In this document: positions 44,130 to 54,201 of the stretch, one piece after another
Numbering within the stretch: the first letter of the stretch is position 1
Layout of the letters: every line of letters starts with the position of its first letter
Source of the DNA: Paenibacillus sp.
GTDB lineage: Bacteria; Bacillota; Bacilli; Paenibacillales; YIM-B00363
Direction: 5' to 3'
Assembly (NCBI RefSeq): GCF_035645195.1
Contig: NZ_DASQNA010000025.1
Coordinates: forward strand, 124,001-188,000
DNA length: 64,000 nt
Made by a program: the position numbers and the translations under genes
The notes under the pieces: generated by a model
The model's database searches: none
Seen by the model: only the letters and a program-made list of their open reading frames with translations
Told to the model about the DNA's origin: nothing

Positions 44130-44930
44130 ATGAAGAAGCTATGGCTGCGTATTTTATTCATTGTTCTAGCCGTGTCGGTCATCGCGTCGCCTGCTCTGGC
44201 GGCACACAGCGGGGTCTCGAGCGCAACGACCAAGAAGGCGGCGGCGAACGCAAAGGAAGTATCCCCCAAAGGGAAGAAAATGGCGATCGTCGGGCGAACG
44301 GGCGGGAAGGCGGCGGAAGATCAAGCCATCGCGAAGCACATGAGGACGCTCGGCTTCAAGGTTACGCTCGTGGATGAAAAGAAAGTAACCGTCAAATCGC
44401 TGGAGACATACGATATCGTCTACTTCAGCCCGACCATGAACGAAAAGTATTTGAAAGACGGGCAAATGAAAGGACTGAAAGTGCCGCAGATTTATGGCAA
44501 ACGGCAGGGACTCGCGGGCATTAAGTTAGTTCCGCCGCCGGACCCGAAGGACGATCCCGACGAGGATGCTTCCGACAAGAAAGACAAAATCAGGTCGATC
44601 AGCTTCGCGGACGCGAAGCATCCGATCGCGAAAGGGTTTAAAGGTCAGGTGGAAGTGTTCCGGAAGGTGGAGGCGAAGGAGAAGCTTACGCAGCTCGGTG
44701 TGGCCGGTCAAAAAATCGGCAAAAACGCGAAAGTGATCGCTACGGTGGCGGGACAACCGAAAGAGGCGTATATCTTCGTATACGAGAAAGGATCGAAAGC
44801 GGATGACGGCTCGGTCGTACCGGCGCGCATCGCTTATGCGTTCGGAAACATCGGTTTCCATGAACAGCTGACCGACAACGGCTGGAAGGTCCTCTCCAAC
44901 ATCGCCCTTTGGGCATTGCAAAAACCGTAA
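44130..44930 (+). CDS. Secreted ThuA/amidotransferase-like domain protein
   Basis: This 266-aa protein has a Sec signal peptide (cleavage near ALAAHSG) and a single domain from GKKMAIVGRTGGKAAEDQAI to VLSNIALWALQKP. It is homologous to the lipoprotein at 8752-9450 (shared GKK start, HPIAxGF, VPAR, DGWK/NGWK and WA end). It lacks the lipobox cysteine, so it is released or wall-associated. Two Lys/Asp-rich insertions (for example DPKDDPDEDASDKKDK) distinguish it. GGAGGGG is 7 bases before ATG 44130. It is divergent from the aldolase operon under promoter G and has a strong terminator. The role is unknown; regulation with the cluster suggests glycan handling at the surface. Confidence 0.65.
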   Translation: MKKLWLRILFIVLAVSVIASPALAAHSGVSSATTKKAAANAKEVSPKGKKMAIVGRTGGKAAEDQAIAKHMRTLGFKVTLVDEKKVTVKSLETYDIVYFSPTMNEKYLKDGQMKGLKVPQIYGKRQGLAGIKLVPPPDPKDDPDEDASDKKDKIRSISFADAKHPIAKGFKGQVEVFRKVEAKEKLTQLGVAGQKIGKNAKVIATVAGQPKEAYIFVYEKGSKADDGSVVPARIAYAFGNIGFHEQLTDNGWKVLSNIALWALQKP

Positions 44931-44940
44931 TAACGCGGAA

Positions 44941-44968
44941 GACCCCTCGTCTGAGAAGACGAGGGGTC
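44941..44968. terminator. Bidirectional terminator between the secreted protein and LacI genes
   Basis: A perfect 12-bp stem (GACCCCTCGTCT / AGACGAGGGGTC) with a GAGA loop lies 10 bases after the plus-strand gene and 4 bases after the minus-strand LacI stop. Both convergent genes could use it, although the T tract is short. Confidence 0.75.
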
Positions 44969-44972
44969 TCTG

Positions 44973-45977
44973 CTATTGCGCCCGATGCGTCGATAGGCGA
45001 ACGTTAAGCTCGGGCCGAAGCACGATGCGCTGCTTGACGGAGTCGGCGTTCGCTGCGTTCTCGATCAGCAGCTTGAACGCCTGCTTGCCCATGCTGGCGA
45101 TCGGCTGCGTTACCGTCGTCAGCGGCGGATCGGTTACCGTCGCCAAGATCGTGTCGTCGAACCCGACGATCGACAGCTGCTCCGGCACGCGAAGGCCGAG
45201 CTGCTTCGCCGCTTGCAGCGCCCCGATCGCCAGCACGTCGTTGCAGCAAAAGATCGCCGACGGCCGGACGGGCCGGTCGAGCAGCTCGAACGCGCCCCGT
45301 CTTCCTTCCTCGATCATAAATTCGCACGTGACGATATCGCCGTCGTCGAACGGGACGTTCATTTCCGCGAGCCCCTGCTTAAAGCCGCGAATCCGCTCGC
45401 GGCTGCTGCTCACTTTCAGATTTTCCGCCAAGATCGCGATCCGCCGATGCCCGAGCTCCGCCAAATGCCGCGCGGCCAGCACGCCCCCGACGTAGTCGTC
45501 GGCCACGACCGTGTCGGCTGCCTGCGCGGCGCTCTCGCGCGCGATCAGCACGAACGGGATCGACTTCGACTGAAGCCGCTCCAAGATGCCCGAGTCCTCG
45601 ACGCCTGTGCCGATGATCATGCCGTCCACTCGCTTCTGCTCGAGCAGCGTAATGTACCGTTCCACCCGTTCGTCTTTGTTGTCTGTGCTGCAAATGACGA
45701 CGCTGTAGCCAGCTACGTGCGCCTCGTCCTCGATCGCGCGGGCGATTTCGGCGAAGAACGGGTTGGAAATATCGGGGATCAGCAGGCCGAGCGTGAACGT
45801 TTTCTTCCCCATCAGGGCGGAGGCGATGACGCTCGGCTGATAATTCAGCTTCTCCATGATTTTGAATATTTGCTCGCGCCGCTTTTTGCTCACTTTGCCC
45901 TTGCCGTTGATGGCGTTGGAGACGGTCGCGATCGACACGCCGGCTTCTTTGGCCACGTCGTAAATGGTCGCTTTCAT
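44973..45977 (-). CDS. LacI-family transcriptional regulator of the inositol operon
   Basis: This 334-aa protein has an N-terminal LacI helix-turn-helix (TIYDVAKEAGVSIATVSNAI), hinge helix region (QPSVIASALMGKK) and periplasmic-binding-like sensor (LGLLIPDISNPFFAEIARAI, IFCCNDVLAIGALQAAKQLG). ATG 45977 follows AGGAG by 5 bases; the open frame to 46097 lacks a site. It is the last gene after iolB. It probably represses the operon by binding the GGTTAAGCGCTT-type palindromes at 54174 and 54264. That is inference from family operator style. Inositol operons in Bacillus subtilis use the DeoR-type IolR instead. Confidence 0.88.
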   Translation of the reverse strand: MKATIYDVAKEAGVSIATVSNAINGKGKVSKKRREQIFKIMEKLNYQPSVIASALMGKKTFTLGLLIPDISNPFFAEIARAIEDEAHVAGYSVVICSTDNKDERVERYITLLEQKRVDGMIIGTGVEDSGILERLQSKSIPFVLIARESAAQAADTVVADDYVGGVLAARHLAELGHRRIAILAENLKVSSSRERIRGFKQGLAEMNVPFDDGDIVTCEFMIEEGRRGAFELLDRPVRPSAIFCCNDVLAIGALQAAKQLGLRVPEQLSIVGFDDTILATVTDPPLTTVTQPIASMGKQAFKLLIENAANADSVKQRIVLRPELNVRLSTHRAQ

Positions 45978-46069
45978 GCTTGCTCCTCTGGCGTTCAAAC
46001 TGGGGGCGGCGCGCGGCCGTTCCCTTGCCGTTATTATGCGCGTTCCGGGCAGAGCTTGCAATACGCCGC

Positions 46070-46891
46070 TTACTTCGGTCCCGCCGTCATGATCCATTCA
46101 TGGTCGGGGTCGTTGTGAAATTTCCAGGTGCGAGTCGGACCGGCCATCACGTTCAAATAGTAGACGTCATACCCGGGCGGCGCCGACACGGGATGATAAC
46201 CGCGAGGAACGAGCACCGCTTCGCCGTCCTTCACGACGAGCGTCTCGTCGAGCGAACGGTCGTCGGTATACACCCGCTGCACCGCGAACCCCTGCTCCGG
46301 CTTCACCTTGAAATAGTACGTCTCCTCGAGCAGCGACTCCTCCGGCAGCGCGTCCCGGTCGTGCTTGTGCGGCGGATAGCTCGACCAATGCCCGTTCGGC
46401 GTGAACACCTCCACGACGAGCAGGCTGTCGGCCGGCTCCCGCTCCGGCAAAATGTTGTGTATGCGCCGTTCGATATTGCCATAGCCGCGAATTTCGACGC
46501 CGACCTGCTCCGGCGCGATGAGGCGCGCCGCATGTCCGCCGCGGCCCGGCGCCGTGCAGATCGCGAGCTCCACGTCCGTGCGCGCCTCCACCGCGTAGCC
46601 GTCGCCGCTCGGCACGTACACCGAATAAGGCGGCGTCCCCTCGAACACGCTCATTCTTCGGCCGATGCCGCGCCATTCGGCGCCGCCCGCAGCGACGTCC
46701 GCGACGCCGCTCAGCAGGACGAGGCACGCTTCGTTCGCCCCCGTTTCGCGGCGGAGCGTCATCCCCGCGGACAGCTTCGCGACTTCGAAGCCGACGTACG
46801 TCCATCCCGCCGACTCCGGCGTGATGGCGATGACCGTTCCGTCCGGTCCCGGATGTCGTTCGGGAGTGACGATGAGCTTCTGTTTCGTCAT
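46070..46891 (-). CDS. iolB: 5-deoxy-glucuronate isomerase
   Basis: This 273-aa bicupin enzyme converts 5-deoxy-D-glucuronate to 2-deoxy-5-keto-D-gluconate in myo-inositol breakdown. Recognisable segments are GWTYVGFEVAKL, FEGTPPYSVYVP, the metal-binding SSYPPHKHDRD and VPRGYHPVSAPPGYDVYYLN. GGGAGGTG lies 5 bases before ATG 46891. It follows iolG by 18 bases. Length matches the family. Confidence 0.95.
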   Translation of the reverse strand: MTKQKLIVTPERHPGPDGTVIAITPESAGWTYVGFEVAKLSAGMTLRRETGANEACLVLLSGVADVAAGGAEWRGIGRRMSVFEGTPPYSVYVPSGDGYAVEARTDVELAICTAPGRGGHAARLIAPEQVGVEIRGYGNIERRIHNILPEREPADSLLVVEVFTPNGHWSSYPPHKHDRDALPEESLLEETYYFKVKPEQGFAVQRVYTDDRSLDETLVVKDGEAVLVPRGYHPVSAPPGYDVYYLNVMAGPTRTWKFHNDPDHEWIMTAGPK

Positions 46892-46909
46892 ACCTGCACC
46901 TCCCTGTCG

Positions 46910-47950
46910 TTATTTCGCCGCCGGCTCGCGGCGCAGCTCGTTCAGTTCGCTAAGCTTGACGGCTCGGTTCAGCTTATAGCTCAGCTTCGCCGCCAGCGCG
47001 ATCCGCTCCGCCTGCAAGCCATCTTCGCCGTCGATGGCGGGCGGCGCGCCGCTGACCAAGCTGTCGACGAAATGCTGCACCTCGTCCGCATACGCTTGCA
47101 TATAACGCTCGAGGAAGAAATGCAGCGGCTTGTCGGACACGATGCCGCTCTCCGTGCTGACCACCGCCGTGCTCGGGTGATCGTTGGCGATGCTCACGCT
47201 GCCTTTGGAGCCGAACACTTCGACCCGCTGGTCGTAGCCGTACGCCGCTTTGCGGCTGTTGTCGATGACGCCGAGCGCCCCGCTCGCGAATTTCAGCGTA
47301 ATGATCGCCGTATCGACGTCGTCGTATTCCGCGAATACCGGGTCGACGAGCACGCCGCCCTGCGCGTATACTTCCGTCACTTCGCTGCCGGACACGAAAC
47401 GCGCCATGTCGAAATCGTGAATGGCCATGTCCATGAACAGGCCTCCGGACACTTTGATGTAGTCTCTCGGCGGCGGGCTTGGATCGCGGGACGTAATTTT
47501 CACGATGTGCGGTTCGCCGATGGCGCCTCCGGCAACATGCTCCCGGACGCGCTTGAAGTTATGGTCGAAGCGGCGGTTGAAGCCGATCTGCAGCTTCACG
47601 CCCGCTTGTTTGACGGCCTCCAGCGCCTTCTCCGTCTCATCGATCGACATGCTGATCGGCTTCTCGCAGAAAATATGCTTGCCCGCTTCCGCCGCTTGTC
47701 GAATGAGCGGAACGTGCGTGTCGGTGGAAGAACAGATGAACACCGCATCGATCAGCGGATTGCGAATAAGCTCGGAGCTGTCCTTGGTCAGGATGCCGAT
47801 CCCTCGCGCCGCCGCCCAAGCTTCCAGCTCGGGTCCGGCGAACAAGTCGCTGACCGCGACGAGTTCGACGTTCGGATGGCGGAGCAGATTGTCCGCATGA
47901 ATTTTGCCGATCCGTCCCGCGCCGATGATGCCGATTTTGATTTTGGTCAT
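46910..47950 (-). CDS. iolG: Inositol 2-dehydrogenase (Gfo/Idh/MocA family)
   Basis: This 346-aa NAD-dependent dehydrogenase oxidises myo-inositol to 2-keto-myo-inositol, the first pathway step. The Rossmann motif is GIIGAGRIGKIHADN; the family EKP motif is in HIFCEKPISM; the substrate-site motif is GGLFMDMAIHDFDMARF. ATG 47950 follows AGGAGG by 7 bases. The open frame continues to 48550 but only as a shadow of iolJ. The gene lies 11 bases after iolJ. Confidence 0.95.
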   Translation of the reverse strand: MTKIKIGIIGAGRIGKIHADNLLRHPNVELVAVSDLFAGPELEAWAAARGIGILTKDSSELIRNPLIDAVFICSSTDTHVPLIRQAAEAGKHIFCEKPISMSIDETEKALEAVKQAGVKLQIGFNRRFDHNFKRVREHVAGGAIGEPHIVKITSRDPSPPPRDYIKVSGGLFMDMAIHDFDMARFVSGSEVTEVYAQGGVLVDPVFAEYDDVDTAIITLKFASGALGVIDNSRKAAYGYDQRVEVFGSKGSVSIANDHPSTAVVSTESGIVSDKPLHFFLERYMQAYADEVQHFVDSLVSGAPPAIDGEDGLQAERIALAAKLSYKLNRAVKLSELNELRREPAAK

Positions 47951-47961
47951 AGGGTTGCCTC

Positions 47962-48825
47962 CTATTTTTTCCCTGCGCTTCCGAACAGGCGGATTTTCGC
48001 CCGAACCGCGGCTTGAATCGCATCGCGGGCCGGAATCATATAGTTTCTCGGGTCGTACGCCTCGGGATGCTCTTCCAGATAGGCCCGGATGGCGGACGTG
48101 CAGGCCATTTGATTGTCGGTGTTGACATTGATTTTGGCGGTGCCTAGGGCGATCGCCTGCACAATTTCCTCCTCCGGCAACCCGCTGCCGCCGTGCAGCA
48201 CGAGCGGCAAACCGGTTAGGCGCTGAATTTCGCCCATCCGGTCGAAGCCGAGCTTCGGCTGGCCGCGATACGGCCCGTGCACGGAGCCGAGCGCCGGCGC
48301 GAGGCAGTCGATGCCGGTCTCGCGGACGAGCCGGACGCATTCCTCGGGGACGGCGTACATCGCTTCCGCCTCGTCGACGACGAGATCGTCCTCCCGTCCG
48401 GTGATCCGTCCGAGCTCCGCCTCGACCGAAGCGCCGAGCGCGTGCGCCGCTTCCGTCACTTTCGCCGTGAGCTCGATGTTGCGCTCGAGCTCGTGATGCG
48501 AGGCGTCGATCATGACCGACGTAAAGCCGGCGTGCAGCGCGCGGATGCATATCTCATAAGTGGAACCGTGATCTAAATGCAGCGCGACCGGCACCGTGAT
48601 GCCGTAATAGTCGATCAGCGAGCGGACCATCCCGGCGATCGTCGGAAGCCCGCCCATATACGGGATGTAGGCTTCGCTGACCCCGAGGATGACGGGGGCC
48701 TGTTCAGCCTCCGCCGCCTGCAAAATCGCCTGCGTGAATTCCAGGTTGTTCAAATTGAACTGACCGACGGCATACCGTCCTTCCAGCGCTTTGTTCAGCA
48801 TCGCCGACATGGATACGAGCGTCAT
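47962..48825 (-). CDS. iolJ: 6-phospho-5-dehydro-2-deoxy-D-gluconate aldolase
   Basis: This 287-aa class II (zinc) fructose-bisphosphate-aldolase-family enzyme cleaves DKGP to dihydroxyacetone phosphate and malonic semialdehyde. Motifs are AVGQFNLNNLEF, zinc ligands in ALHLDHGST and LVLHGGSGLPEE, ASHHELERNI and KINVNTDNQMA. GGAGG is about 10 bases before ATG 48825. It sits between iolA and iolG, and this placement separates it from the glycolytic aldolase. Confidence 0.92.
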   Translation of the reverse strand: MTLVSMSAMLNKALEGRYAVGQFNLNNLEFTQAILQAAEAEQAPVILGVSEAYIPYMGGLPTIAGMVRSLIDYYGITVPVALHLDHGSTYEICIRALHAGFTSVMIDASHHELERNIELTAKVTEAAHALGASVEAELGRITGREDDLVVDEAEAMYAVPEECVRLVRETGIDCLAPALGSVHGPYRGQPKLGFDRMGEIQRLTGLPLVLHGGSGLPEEEIVQAIALGTAKINVNTDNQMACTSAIRAYLEEHPEAYDPRNYMIPARDAIQAAVRAKIRLFGSAGKK

Positions 48826-48858
48826 GCGGGTGATTCCTCCGTCCGTTTCTTCCGCCGC

Positions 48859-50304
48859 TTACCAGCGGGCGGTGACCATTTTTTTGCGGGTGTAAAATTC
48901 CACGCCGTCCGTGCCGTTCGCATGCAAATCGCCGTAGAACGACTTCTTCCAGCCGGAGAACGGGAAGAACGCCATCGGCGCGGGCACGCCCAGGTTGACG
49001 CCCAGCATGCCGGCGTCGATCGTTTCGCGGAACTGCCGCATCGCGGCGCCGCTGCGGGTAAATAAGCAGGCGCCGTTGGCGAATTCCGAACGGTTGGCCA
49101 GCTCGATCGCCTCTTCTAATGTGCCTACGCGCGCGATGGACAGGACAGGAGCGAAAATTTCGTCCTCCCAAATTTTCATCTCGCACTGCACTTGATCGAA
49201 CAGCGTCGGGCCGACGAAATAGCCGCCGCCGCTCGCCGCCGCGTCCTTGCGGCCGTCGCGGAGCAGGAGCGCGCCTTCCTTCTCGCCGATTTCGATATAT
49301 TTCAGCGTCCGTTCCTTGTGCGGGCCCCGAATGACCGGACCGAGGAATACGCCTTCGTCCATGCCGTTGCCGATCGTAAGGCTGTCCGCGGCTTCGACCA
49401 GCTTGGAGACGAGCGCATCGCCGATGTCTCCGACCGCGACGACGACCGAGCAAGCCATGCAGCGTTCGCCGGCGGAGCCGAAAGCGGCGTTAATGATTTC
49501 CTTGACGGTGAGGTCCAAATCGGCGTCCGGCATGACGATCGAATGGTTTTTGGCGCCGGCGAGCGCCTGGACGCGCTTGCCGTGGGCGGAAGCCGTCTTG
49601 TACACGTACTCGGCTACCGGCTGGGAGCCGACGAAAGACACGGCGGCAATGGATGGATGCTCGAGAATGCCGTTAACGACGTCATGCGCGCCGTGCACGA
49701 TATTGAATACGCCCGCGGGAAGTCCGGCTTCGTGGAACAGCTCGGCCAGACGGTTCGCGAGCAGCGGCGTCCGCTCCGACGGCTTCAACACGAACGTGTT
49801 GCCGCAGGCGATCGCCAGCGGGAACATCCAGCAAGGAACCATCATCGGGAAGTTGAACGGGGTAATGCCGCCGACGACGCCGATCGGGTAACGGTACATG
49901 CCGGATTCGAGGTTCGTCGCAATGTCGGGCAGCTGCTTGCCCATCATGAGGCTCGGCGCTCCCGCGGCGAACTCGACGCATTCGATGCCGCGCTGCACTT
50001 CGCCGTAAGCTTCGTTGTAGCTTTTGCCGTTCTCCAGCGTGACCAGCTTCGCCAGTTCGTCCCAGCGCTCGACCAGCAGTTGTTGATATTTGAACAAAAT
50101 GCGCGCTCTGCGCGGAACCGGCGTGCGGCTCCACGTTCGGAACGCTTCCTTCGCCGTTTGCACGGCTTGGTCTACGTCTTCCTTGGCGGATAGAGGCACG
50201 TAAGCGAGCACTTCTTCCGTAGCCGGGTTGTATACGGGATCGGTTTGCTGCGCGCGAGCTTCGACCCACTGGCCCCCGATCCAATTTTTCAACACTTGCG
50301 TCAT
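48859..50304 (-). CDS. iolA: Methylmalonate/malonate-semialdehyde dehydrogenase (acylating)
   Basis: This 481-aa CoA-dependent aldehyde dehydrogenase (also named mmsA) turns malonic semialdehyde into acetyl-CoA and CO2. The NAD-binding loop is [13 protein letters not shown]; the catalytic Cys is in [22 protein letters not shown] and [15 protein letters not shown] are characteristic. GGGAGGGG is 8 bases before ATG 50304. It is in the iol operon between iolC and iolJ. Confidence 0.94.
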   Translation of the reverse strand: MTQVLKNWIGGQWVEARAQQTDPVYNPATEEVLAYVPLSAKEDVDQAVQTAKEAFRTWSRTPVPRRARILFKYQQLLVERWDELAKLVTLENGKSYNEAYGEVQRGIECVEFAAGAPSLMMGKQLPDIATNLESGMYRYPIGVVGGITPFNFPMMVPCWMFPLAIACGNTFVLKPSERTPLLANRLAELFHEAGLPAGVFNIVHGAHDVVNGILEHPSIAAVSFVGSQPVAEYVYKTASAHGKRVQALAGAKNHSIVMPDADLDLTVKEIINAAFGSAGERCMACSVVVAVGDIGDALVSKLVEAADSLTIGNGMDEGVFLGPVIRGPHKERTLKYIEIGEKEGALLLRDGRKDAAASGGGYFVGPTLFDQVQCEMKIWEDEIFAPVLSIARVGTLEEAIELANRSEFANGACLFTRSGAAMRQFRETIDAGMLGVNLGVPAPMAFFPFSGWKKSFYGDLHANGTDGVEFYTRKKMVTARW

Positions 50305-50341
50305 CGCGAAAGCCCCTCCCTGGAATGGTTATTGACGTCGG

Positions 50342-51349
50342 TTAAACGACGATCTCTCCGCGCTCGCACCGGGCGATGTATTCGTGGACCTCGTCCGCTC
50401 TCGGCATCGCGTCGGAGCAGCTGTGACTGGAAATGACGATGCAGGCGGCGGCGCTGCCGAATACCATGCTTTTCTCCAGCGTCCAGCCCTGCATCAGACC
50501 GTACAGAAATCCTGCCGCGTAGGAGTCGCCCGCACCGAACGTCTTGACGACCTTCGCCGGGAACGACTTGGCGCGATGGCTCGCTCCGTCCTTCGTGTAG
50601 GCGATGGAGCCTTCTTTGCCGTGCTTAATGATGACAATCTTCGCGGAATAGTCGAACCATTTGCCTGCGGTTATTTGATCGTTTCGCTCCGGATTGTGTT
50701 CGAAGCGCTCCATCATGTCGAACTCTTCGCGCGTTCCGATAATGACGTCGCATTTTTCGGCGGCCAGGTTGTAGTAGACGGCCGTTTCTTCCGAGGACTT
50801 CCATGTATAAGGGCGGTAATCGAGATCGAATACGATGACGCAGCCATGCTTTTTGGCATAGCTCAGCGCCTGGAACACCGCTTCGCGGGAAGGGCTTTGC
50901 GCGAGCGCCGTTCCCGAGATAAGGAACATGTTCGTGCGCGCGATCAGCTCTTCGCTCACTTCCCCCGGCGTCAGCAGCAGATCGGCGGCGTTGTCGCGGT
51001 ACATTAGAATGCTGCACTCGGTAGGGCTCTTAATTTCGGTAAAAGCGAGCCCGGTCACGGCCCCGGTCCGGTCCGCCACGACACTGCTCGTCTCGATCCC
51101 GTTTTGCTCCAAATATCGATGAATGAACCGACCCATTTGATCGTTCGCGATTTTACCGACGAAAGCGGTTCGCAGGCCGAACCGGGACATGCCGATCGTA
51201 ATGTTGGCGGGAGAGCCCCCTACGTATTTCGTAAAGGTGCGCGTCTCCTCCATCGGGCGGTTGATTTCGTTGGCGTTAAGGTCGATGCACAGCCTGCCGA
51301 TGGCGGTGAAATCGACGCTCCGGCCGCTAGGAAACTGGATGTAACTCAT
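50342..51349 (-). CDS. iolC: 5-dehydro-2-deoxygluconokinase
   Basis: This 335-aa PfkB-family kinase phosphorylates 2-deoxy-5-keto-D-gluconate. It shows the opening FTAIGRLCIDLNANEI, YVGGSPANITIGMSRFGL and the catalytic GAGDSYAAGFLYGLMQ. ATG 51349 directly follows the iolE stop (2-base gap); the open frame to 51463 is a shadow of iolE. Coupled translation with iolE is likely because its own site is weak. Confidence 0.95.
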   Translation of the reverse strand: MSYIQFPSGRSVDFTAIGRLCIDLNANEINRPMEETRTFTKYVGGSPANITIGMSRFGLRTAFVGKIANDQMGRFIHRYLEQNGIETSSVVADRTGAVTGLAFTEIKSPTECSILMYRDNAADLLLTPGEVSEELIARTNMFLISGTALAQSPSREAVFQALSYAKKHGCVIVFDLDYRPYTWKSSEETAVYYNLAAEKCDVIIGTREEFDMMERFEHNPERNDQITAGKWFDYSAKIVIIKHGKEGSIAYTKDGASHRAKSFPAKVVKTFGAGDSYAAGFLYGLMQGWTLEKSMVFGSAAACIVISSHSCSDAMPRADEVHEYIARCERGEIVV

Positions 51350-51351
51350 CG

Positions 51352-52263
51352 CTATTGCCCCGCTTTCGTTGAAATTAGGCGTTCGAGATACTTCAGCGCT
51401 CTGTCGGCGTATTCGTAAGCCGGGTAAACGGCCGGGTCTTGCTCGCCCTCCAGCATCGCCCAACCGGTATAGCCTCGAGCGATCAGTTCTCGCACGATCG
51501 GCCCGAAATCGAGATCCCCGGTCCCCGGTACGGTGAACACGCCTTTGCGAATGCAGGTTATGAAATCGGCGTTCTCGTTCCTGGCTTCCTCAAGGACGTT
51601 GATGCGCACGTCTTTCAAATGAACGTAGGCGATCCGGTCGTAATGCTTGCGCAGCACCTCGAGCGGATTCGCGCCGCCGTAGTACGCGTGGCCGGTGTCG
51701 TACAGCAGATGCACGAGGTTCGGGTCGGTCAGCTCCATCAGGCGGTCGATTTCGTTCGGACGCTCCACGACGGTTCCGCCGTGATGGTGATACGTAAGCT
51801 TAAGGCCGTGTTCCTTGGCGATCGCTCCGGCGGCGTTCAACCCTTCCGCCAAGCTCCGCCAGCCGGCTTCGTCGAGCCGCAGCACTTCTTTCTCGTTCGG
51901 CGTGCGGCGCGGATCGAAGTGCTGCGAGCCTCCCACTTCGCAAGTGCTGACGACCGTGCTGCCCATTTCTTTCAGGAACTGAACATGCGCTCGGTAGGCG
52001 GCAAGCTCTTGTTCGCGGTACGCCGGATCGGAGAACAGTACCGATTTCCACTGGGACACGAGCTGCAGGCCCCTCTTCTCGAGCTCCCGCTTCAGAACGG
52101 CCGGGTCGGTCGGATACTTACGGCCCATTTCCGTTCCGCGCAAGCCGAGCTTCTGCATATCGTCCACGATTTGCTCGAATGAGGTGCCCTCGCCGTGTTC
52201 TTTCACGTCTTCGCCGACCCAGTTGATCGGATGGGCGCCTAATGCAAACGGAACATTCCGCAT
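51352..52263 (-). CDS. iolE: 2-keto-myo-inositol dehydratase
   Basis: This 303-aa xylose-isomerase-like TIM barrel dehydrates 2-keto-myo-inositol to 3D-(3,5/4)-trihydroxycyclohexane-1,2-dione. Motifs are LGAHPINWVGEDVKE, KLTYHHHGGTVVE, LLYDTGHAYYGG, and VHLKDVR with metal-site His/Asp/Glu. AAGGGGGAG lies 7 bases before ATG 52263. Confidence 0.95.
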   Translation of the reverse strand: MRNVPFALGAHPINWVGEDVKEHGEGTSFEQIVDDMQKLGLRGTEMGRKYPTDPAVLKRELEKRGLQLVSQWKSVLFSDPAYREQELAAYRAHVQFLKEMGSTVVSTCEVGGSQHFDPRRTPNEKEVLRLDEAGWRSLAEGLNAAGAIAKEHGLKLTYHHHGGTVVERPNEIDRLMELTDPNLVHLLYDTGHAYYGGANPLEVLRKHYDRIAYVHLKDVRINVLEEARNENADFITCIRKGVFTVPGTGDLDFGPIVRELIARGYTGWAMLEGEQDPAVYPAYEYADRALKYLERLISTKAGQ

Positions 52264-52285
52264 TGGTCTTCTCCCCCTTCGTCGC

Positions 52286-54151
52286 TCAGTACGGTCTAGC
52301 CGACTGAATGCGCCGTTTCATTTCCTCATGCGCCTTCACGACGTTGCCGCTGACAGACACTTCCGGCACGCCGACGTTCCACCACGATTCGTAGCCGGAC
52401 GTATTCGTGCCGGGCACGACCGGAATTTCAATCAACGTCGTGACAGCTTCTTGCTTCGCCTGCTCCAGCGCCTGTCTCAGCTCGGCCGGCGTAGACGCCT
52501 TGTAGGCTTTGGCTCCGAGACTGCGGGCATGCGCGGCGAAATCGATCGGCATATAGGCGCCGGTCAACCGGCCCGTCGCCGACTCCCGGTAGCGGAATTC
52601 GTTGCCGAATCCGTCGCTGCCGTGACCCCGCTGCAAATTGTGGATGCATTGAAAACCGTGATTGTCGAACAGCAGAATCGTTATTTTCACGCCTTCCTGA
52701 AGGCTGGTGACGAGCTCGGAATGAAGCATCAAGTAGCTGCCGTCGCCGACGAGCGCGTATACCTCGCGGTCCGGTTCGGCCATCGCCGCCCCGAATGCGC
52801 CGCTCACCTCATAGCCCATGCACGAGAAGCCGTATTCCATATGGTACGTTTTCGGCTGCGCCGGCCTCCACAGACGATGCAGATCCCCCGGCAGGCTGCC
52901 CGCCGCGCATACGATGACGGAGCTCGGGTCGATCGTTTCCTGGATGACGCCGAGCGCGCGGGTTTGGGCGAGGCCCTCCTCATGCTCCAGTGAGAACAGC
53001 CGCTCTACTTCGTCGTCCCATTGACGCTTCAGGTTCGCGATTTCGTCCTCTTCGTACCCGCTGCGGTAGCCCGCCCCGCCGAGCGCTTCCGCGAGCGCCG
53101 TCAGCCCCAGCTTGGCGTCGCCCGTCAGCGCGGCGCCGCTCCACTTGGCGGCATCCAGCGCGCTGACGTTGATGTTCACGAACTGCACGTCGGGCCGGGC
53201 GAACGCCGATTTCGAAGAGGTCGTGAAGTCGGAGTAGCGCGTGCCTACGCCGATCACGACGTCCGCTTCCTTCGCCAGCACATTCGCGGCCAGCGTTCCG
53301 GTCACGCCGACGGCGCCGACGTTCAGCGGGTGATTCCAAGGCAGCGAGCTTTTCCCCGCCTGCGTCTCCGCGACCGGAATGCCGAACGATTCGGCGAACG
53401 TCCGCAGCTCTTGAACGGCCGATGCGTAGAGTACGCCTCCTCCGGCGATGAGCAGCGGCCGCTTTTTCCCTTTCAGCAGCTCCGCCGCGCGGGACACCGC
53501 CTCCTTCGCGGGCGGCCGGCGGTCGATATAGTGAATCCGTTTCGCGAAAAATTCCTCCGGATAATCGTAAGCTTCCGCCTGCACATCCTGCGGCAGCGCC
53601 AGCGTCACGGCTCCCGTCTCGGCCGGATCGGTGAGCACCCGCATCGCCTGCAGCGCCGCCGACATCAGCTGCTCCGGACGAACGATGCGGTCCCAGTACT
53701 TGCTGACGGCTTTGAACGGATCGTTCGCGGAAATCGTGTAATCGCCCGGGACTTCGAGTTGCTGCAGCACCGGATCGGGCTGGCGGGAAGCGAAATTGTC
53801 TCCCGGCAGCAGCAGCACCGGGATGCGGTTCACCGTCGCCGTCGCGGCGGCCGTCACCATATTGAGCGCCCCCGGGCCGATCGAGGACGTGCAGGCGAAA
53901 ATTTGCCGCCGGTTCCTTTGCTTTGCGTAAGCGGTTGCAGCATGGACCATGCCTTGCTCGTTTTTGCCTTGGATGTACGCGAGTCCGCCCGCGCTCCGCT
54001 CCAGCGCCTCGCCGATGCCGGTCACGTTCCCGTGGCCGAAGATGCCCATCACGCCGCGCACGAACTTCGTTTCCTCGCCGTCAACCGAAACATACTGTGC
54101 ATCGAGGAAACGGACTAATGCCTGCGCCATCGTCAGTCGAATCGTCGCCAT
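52286..54151 (-). CDS. iolD: 3D-(3,5/4)-trihydroxycyclohexane-1,2-dione hydrolase
   Basis: This 621-aa thiamine-diphosphate enzyme opens the inositol ring. The N-terminal ThDP domain has [15 protein letters not shown]; the central domain follows; the C-terminal pyrophosphate-binding motif is [19 protein letters not shown] with the Mg-binding [20 protein letters not shown] is 5 bases before ATG 54151. It is the first gene of the operon and directly follows operator 54174-54189. Confidence 0.95.
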   Translation of the reverse strand: MATIRLTMAQALVRFLDAQYVSVDGEETKFVRGVMGIFGHGNVTGIGEALERSAGGLAYIQGKNEQGMVHAATAYAKQRNRRQIFACTSSIGPGALNMVTAAATATVNRIPVLLLPGDNFASRQPDPVLQQLEVPGDYTISANDPFKAVSKYWDRIVRPEQLMSAALQAMRVLTDPAETGAVTLALPQDVQAEAYDYPEEFFAKRIHYIDRRPPAKEAVSRAAELLKGKKRPLLIAGGGVLYASAVQELRTFAESFGIPVAETQAGKSSLPWNHPLNVGAVGVTGTLAANVLAKEADVVIGVGTRYSDFTTSSKSAFARPDVQFVNINVSALDAAKWSGAALTGDAKLGLTALAEALGGAGYRSGYEEDEIANLKRQWDDEVERLFSLEHEEGLAQTRALGVIQETIDPSSVIVCAAGSLPGDLHRLWRPAQPKTYHMEYGFSCMGYEVSGAFGAAMAEPDREVYALVGDGSYLMLHSELVTSLQEGVKITILLFDNHGFQCIHNLQRGHGSDGFGNEFRYRESATGRLTGAYMPIDFAAHARSLGAKAYKASTPAELRQALEQAKQEAVTTLIEIPVVPGTNTSGYESWWNVGVPEVSVSGNVVKAHEEMKRRIQSARPY

Positions 54152-54173
54152 CGTTACCCCCCTAACAATTGGT

Positions 54174-54189
54174 GGTTAAGCGCTTTACC
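54174..54189. promoter_or_regulatory. LacI-type operator, downstream (O2)
   Basis: GGTTAAGCGCTTTACC is a near-perfect palindrome centred on GCGC, between the iolD -10 box and its start codon. It is a partial cre match as well, so CcpA binding is an alternative. Confidence 0.65.
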
Positions 54190-54201
54190 CTTTAGGGAAA
54201 A

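Noticed and set aside
45980-48016. A 678-codon plus-strand open frame opposite lacI-iolB-iolG
   Set aside because: It is antisense to securely identified iol genes, has His/Arg-rich low-complexity translation typical of high-GC shadow frames, and lacks a ribosome binding site or family motifs.
47951-48550. A 200-residue N-terminal extension of iolG
   Set aside because: It overlaps iolJ out of frame with Arg-rich translation; ATG 47950 has AGGAGG and starts the Rossmann fold.
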